Shown here: positions 61,275 to 64,000 of the stretch, in pieces
Numbering within the stretch: position 1 is the stretch's first letter
Layout of the letters: each line of letters opens with the position of its first letter
Assembly (NCBI RefSeq): GCF_003076475.1
Contig: NZ_CP020919.1
Coordinates: 496,001-560,000, forward strand
Length of the DNA stretch: 64,000 bases
Direction: 5' to 3'
DNA from: Flavobacterium kingsejongi
Lineage (GTDB): Bacteria; Bacteroidota; Bacteroidia; Flavobacteriales; Flavobacteriaceae
Notes under the pieces: generated by a model
Told to the model about the DNA's origin: nothing
What the model saw: the letters and a program-made list of their open reading frames with translations, nothing else
The model's database searches: none
Program-made: the position numbers and the translations under genes

Positions 61275-64000
61275 TCATCGCACTAACGAAAAGTGTGCCT
61301 TGAATTCTCTTTGGGACTGGTTTTCTGTAAAGATCACCTTGAACCAATAATCAGTAGACGGTAATGGCTGCCCATTAAAGTTCCCATCCCATCCGGCTCC
61401 GGAAGGTTTGATAGCGGTAATGAGTTTCTCATATCGGTCGAAAATATAAATGATAGACGCTTTCTGGTCCCGCAACGACCAAATGTTCCAGCTGTCATGG
61501 TATCCATCGCCATTGGGCGTAAAATATTTGGGGTAATCGATCACCATTACCGTTACGGTGATAATGTGCCCGCAACCCTGTGCATCCTTAACATGCACTT
61601 CGTGCAAACCGCTGCTCACATGATGGAAGTAATTGTTATACTGCTCCGGGCCATTATCCAGCCAGTACACAAAATCACCGGTTCCTGTAGCTACTGCCTG
61701 TATGGTGGCATCATCTGAAAAATAACCGGATACCACTGCTGCTGTAAACGTTTCCGGTCCGCTTGATACCACTACCGTAGTCGTAGCCGTAGCTGACGGG
61801 CAACCGTAAGGCGAAAATATGGTGACAGCATAACTTCCTCCGGCACTCACCGAAATCATCGGGCCATTTTGGGACATCAGCTGTCCGTTATACCGCCATT
61901 CAAAAGTATAGCCCGTAGCCGGGAATCCGGTATCGATTATCGCATTCTGCATTACATTGCCATTGGCATCCAGGCACACCGGATAACTGTCCTCCAAATC
62001 CACCATAATGGGGGGAATACTGGTGATCCTTAACTCCCGCACCGTATAACATCCGGTCGCATTTTCAATACGCACATAAATTGTCGCATTTGTTCCCGTA
62101 ATAGTATAGGCATTGGGGGGCGTAATTGCCGGGCTGCCATTCTGGGCATTCGCAAGTGTGGTAAAATAACCCGCAAGCGTTAGCCCCGGTTGTGCTCCCA
62201 GTAACTCGGCTGCATACACGGTAAGGTCAAAACTGTTCTGGTTGACATTGCAACTGTCCTTTACCAAAGGCGGCAAAGGTGCCGGACTGCCAATCACCTG
62301 TATTTCCAGTGTCGTATAGGACTTACACCCTGTGGCATCGATTACCTCGACAATCAGGGTCTGGCTGTTGGCTACTGTAGTTGTGAAATGCTGGGCGTCG
62401 GCAATTGGTGTCCCATTGGCCAGGGCGGTTGCATCTGCATAATACAACACCTGTAACGTCGCATTACCGGCCGTAATGGCATTATTTTTTTGAGTCAGGT
62501 CAACTTCGGTAAAACCATCCTGGACCCCGGCATCACAAACCACCAAAGGTTGTGGGGTGACTACGGCAGGCCCGGTACATTGCACATCGGTATCGGTACA
62601 TTGAGGGCAACTGAGATCGGGATCAAAGGTAGGGCTGCTCACATTTACCGTATTTACCAGGTTTCCGGTATAACTGTCCGGTACCTCGATACTCACAGTA
62701 TAAGTACTGCTGCTCCCGTTGGCCAACATTGGGATCACATCGCTTAAAGCACCTGTGCCTCCCGTACCATTGCCGGCCCAGCTCATCTGAGTGATTCCCG
62801 CTGGAAAGGCATCGGTCACCTGGATGTCATGGGCATTGGATGGCCCGTTATTGGTTATTGTAATCGTATACGTCACGGTACTTCCCGGGACATATACCGT
62901 TTGATTGTTTGTTTTTACCGTTACCAGGTCCGCAGCGGTGGTTACCGTGACTATAGTCGGATCGAGTAATGCGGGGGTAGACGGATCATCTGAAATCGTG
63001 GTAATCGCCTGCGCATCCGGACTCTGACCTGTTACAGTGGCCTGGTTGGAAACGGATCCCACCAGTACATCCGCAGCCGTAATGGTATGGGTAGCCGTTA
63101 CTGTAACACTCTGCCCCGGAGCCAATACGGGAATCACTGCCGGGTTGATACTGCCTGCATCAGCATTGGTATCGGTGACGGTTACTGCCGTTAGTTGGGT
63201 TTGCCCGGTATTTGTGAGTACCAGGTTGTACGCCACCACTTCCCCTTCATTGTAATAAATCAATTGTGGGGCGGCTTTGGTCAGGCTCATACTGCTGAGG
63301 TGGGCAATGGCCTGTGCGGTATTATTGGCCGGATCGGGATCGGGATTGGTTCCCGTAATTGTGGCACTATTTACAAAATCACCGGTACCATTCATCGTCG
63401 CGACCATTACCAGCGTTACCGGGCTGTTGACGGCCAGGTTACCAATAGTCCATAGTCCGGTAGTGGCGGTATACGTGCCTACCGACGGGGTGGCACTTAC
63501 AAAAGTATAACCACTGGGCAGCAGGTCGGTCACGACCACATTGGTATCGGCATTAGCGCCATTATTAATAGCTGTAATTAAAAATGTAGCCTGGTTGCCC
63601 GCGATAGCAGCTACTTCTTTTTGCACTTCGAGGTCGCTACAGGTGGTGTGGGTAACAAATACCGGAGCTGAAGGTGCGGTAAGCCCGCAACTGCGCGTCC
63701 CGATCACGGTATAATTCCCGGAAGCCTGAATGTCATAGGTTTCCGCAGTAGCACCGGGTATTGCCACGCCCTCCAGGTACCATTGGTAGGGTGATAAACC
63801 CGCTGTAGTAGAAAGGGTGGTCTGGCACATATCGGGAGAAATCACTTCTGTAGGGGGTGACGGGCTATCATTAAAAGCAGAAAAGAACCCGGACATCGAA
63901 AAGCCTTCCCCCTGCTGGATGATACTGGTGGTCATTCGGGCGGCCGAAGTAATCTTGATGACTACCGGATTCCCAATATTGGCATTCGTAAAGCGGATCA
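61275..64000 (-). CDS. Large surface protein with T9SS type-B sorting domain, 5' end beyond window
   Basis: The frame is open to the right edge (IRFTNANIGNPVVIKI continues in frame upstream of the ATG at 63935), so the start and signal peptide lie outside. The visible part (about 908 codons) has at least three DUF11-type modules (DLEVQKEVAAIAGNQATFLI, SMSLTKAAPQLIYYNEGEVV, DLVTVKTNNQTVYVPGSTVT), then Ig/PKD-like regions with paired Cys. It ends with a gliding-motility-associated C-terminal domain (YFTPNGDGYHDSWNIW, IYIFDRYEKLI, STDYWFKVIF). It is a type IX-secreted, surface-attached protein, possibly an adhesin. It shares domain types with the giant gene to its left but is a separate gene. 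Confidence 0.85.
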   Translation of the reverse strand, partial: IRFTNANIGNPVVIKITSAARMTTSIIQQGEGFSMSGFFSAFNDSPSPPTEVISPDMCQTTLSTTAGLSPYQWYLEGVAIPGATAETYDIQASGNYTVIGTRSCGLTAPSAPVFVTHTTCSDLEVQKEVAAIAGNQATFLITAINNGANADTNVVVTDLLPSGYTFVSATPSVGTYTATTGLWTIGNLAVNSPVTLVMVATMNGTGDFVNSATITGTNPDPDPANNTAQAIAHLSSMSLTKAAPQLIYYNEGEVVAYNLVLTNTGQTQLTAVTVTDTNADAGSINPAVIPVLAPGQSVTVTATHTITAADVLVGSVSNQATVTGQSPDAQAITTISDDPSTPALLDPTIVTVTTAADLVTVKTNNQTVYVPGSTVTYTITITNNGPSNAHDIQVTDAFPAGITQMSWAGNGTGGTGALSDVIPMLANGSSSTYTVSIEVPDSYTGNLVNTVNVSSPTFDPDLSCPQCTDTDVQCTGPAVVTPQPLVVCDAGVQDGFTEVDLTQKNNAITAGNATLQVLYYADATALANGTPIADAQHFTTTVANSQTLIVEVIDATGCKSYTTLEIQVIGSPAPLPPLVKDSCNVNQNSFDLTVYAAELLGAQPGLTLAGYFTTLANAQNGSPAITPPNAYTITGTNATIYVRIENATGCYTVRELRITSIPPIMVDLEDSYPVCLDANGNVMQNAIIDTGFPATGYTFEWRYNGQLMSQNGPMISVSAGGSYAVTIFSPYGCPSATATTTVVVSSGPETFTAAVVSGYFSDDATIQAVATGTGDFVYWLDNGPEQYNNYFHHVSSGLHEVHVKDAQGCGHIITVTVMVIDYPKYFTPNGDGYHDSWNIWSLRDQKASIIYIFDRYEKLITAIKPSGAGWDGNFNGQPLPSTDYWFKVIFTENQSQREFKAHFSLVR

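Overview
The window reads as chromosomal DNA of a member of the Bacteroidota, most likely a Flavobacterium-like Flavobacteriaceae. The reasons are two giant surface proteins ending in type IX secretion (T9SS) type-B C-terminal domains, lipoproteins with an acidic stretch after the lipid-modified cysteine, a DUF3078 outer-membrane protein next to dxs, DUF3109, and several upstream regions carrying the Bacteroidetes -7 element TANNTTTG. I found no rRNA, tRNA or CRISPR array.

Layout. Bases 1-2141: an IS1182-type transposase cut by the left edge, its terminator, a possible decayed gene and a small lipoprotein. 2165-10196: penicillin-binding protein 1C and a thioester alpha-2-macroglobulin lipoprotein, a known periplasmic defence/repair pair. 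10312-13612: tadA diverging from dxs and a DUF3078 protein. 13613-16850: a hairpin-forming 43-bp minisatellite, broken by an IS256-family element that was itself hit by an inverted, nearly identical copy of itself with a visible target duplication. 16904-23747: dNTP metabolism (dgt, RDD protein, small unknown, nrdA, nrdB) and DUF3109. 23912-31730: MarC, small membrane protein, truncated flavoprotein, Ctp protease, dCMP deaminase, HupE-like protein, TerB-like protein, fructose bisphosphatase, GNAT, aspartate kinase. 31841-35977: a large outer-membrane beta-barrel protein and a lipoprotein with three copies of a short Cys/His motif.

36052-40133 is a redox cassette: five minus-strand genes (MdaB-like quinone reductase, YgiN-like monooxygenase, aldo/keto reductase, exported VOC protein, exported PPC/DUF296 protein) diverging from a LysR regulator. 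40193-45727 is a tightly packed six-gene minus-strand operon: two DegT/DnrJ aminotransferases, NUDIX hydrolase, Gfo/Idh/MocA dehydrogenase, Cof-type HAD phosphatase and a beta-lactamase-fold hydrolase. Its dehydrogenase, aminotransferase and HAD phosphatase are the same three enzyme families as the NtdC-NtdA-NtdB kanosamine route of Bacillus. No glycosyltransferase or nucleotidyltransferase is present, so I infer a free amino sugar or aminocyclitol pathway. This is the best candidate here for an undescribed system.

46274-64000 is surface biology: a metallopeptidase-like lipoprotein, then a giant (more than 4,200 residue) Ig-like repeat adhesin containing 13 tandem 79-residue copies, then a second T9SS-B protein running off the right edge. 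The giant gene has lost its 5' end, including any signal peptide. It is joined head-to-head to an AraC-type regulator that has also lost its N-terminal part, which points to a deletion, an inversion or an assembly join near 60,765.
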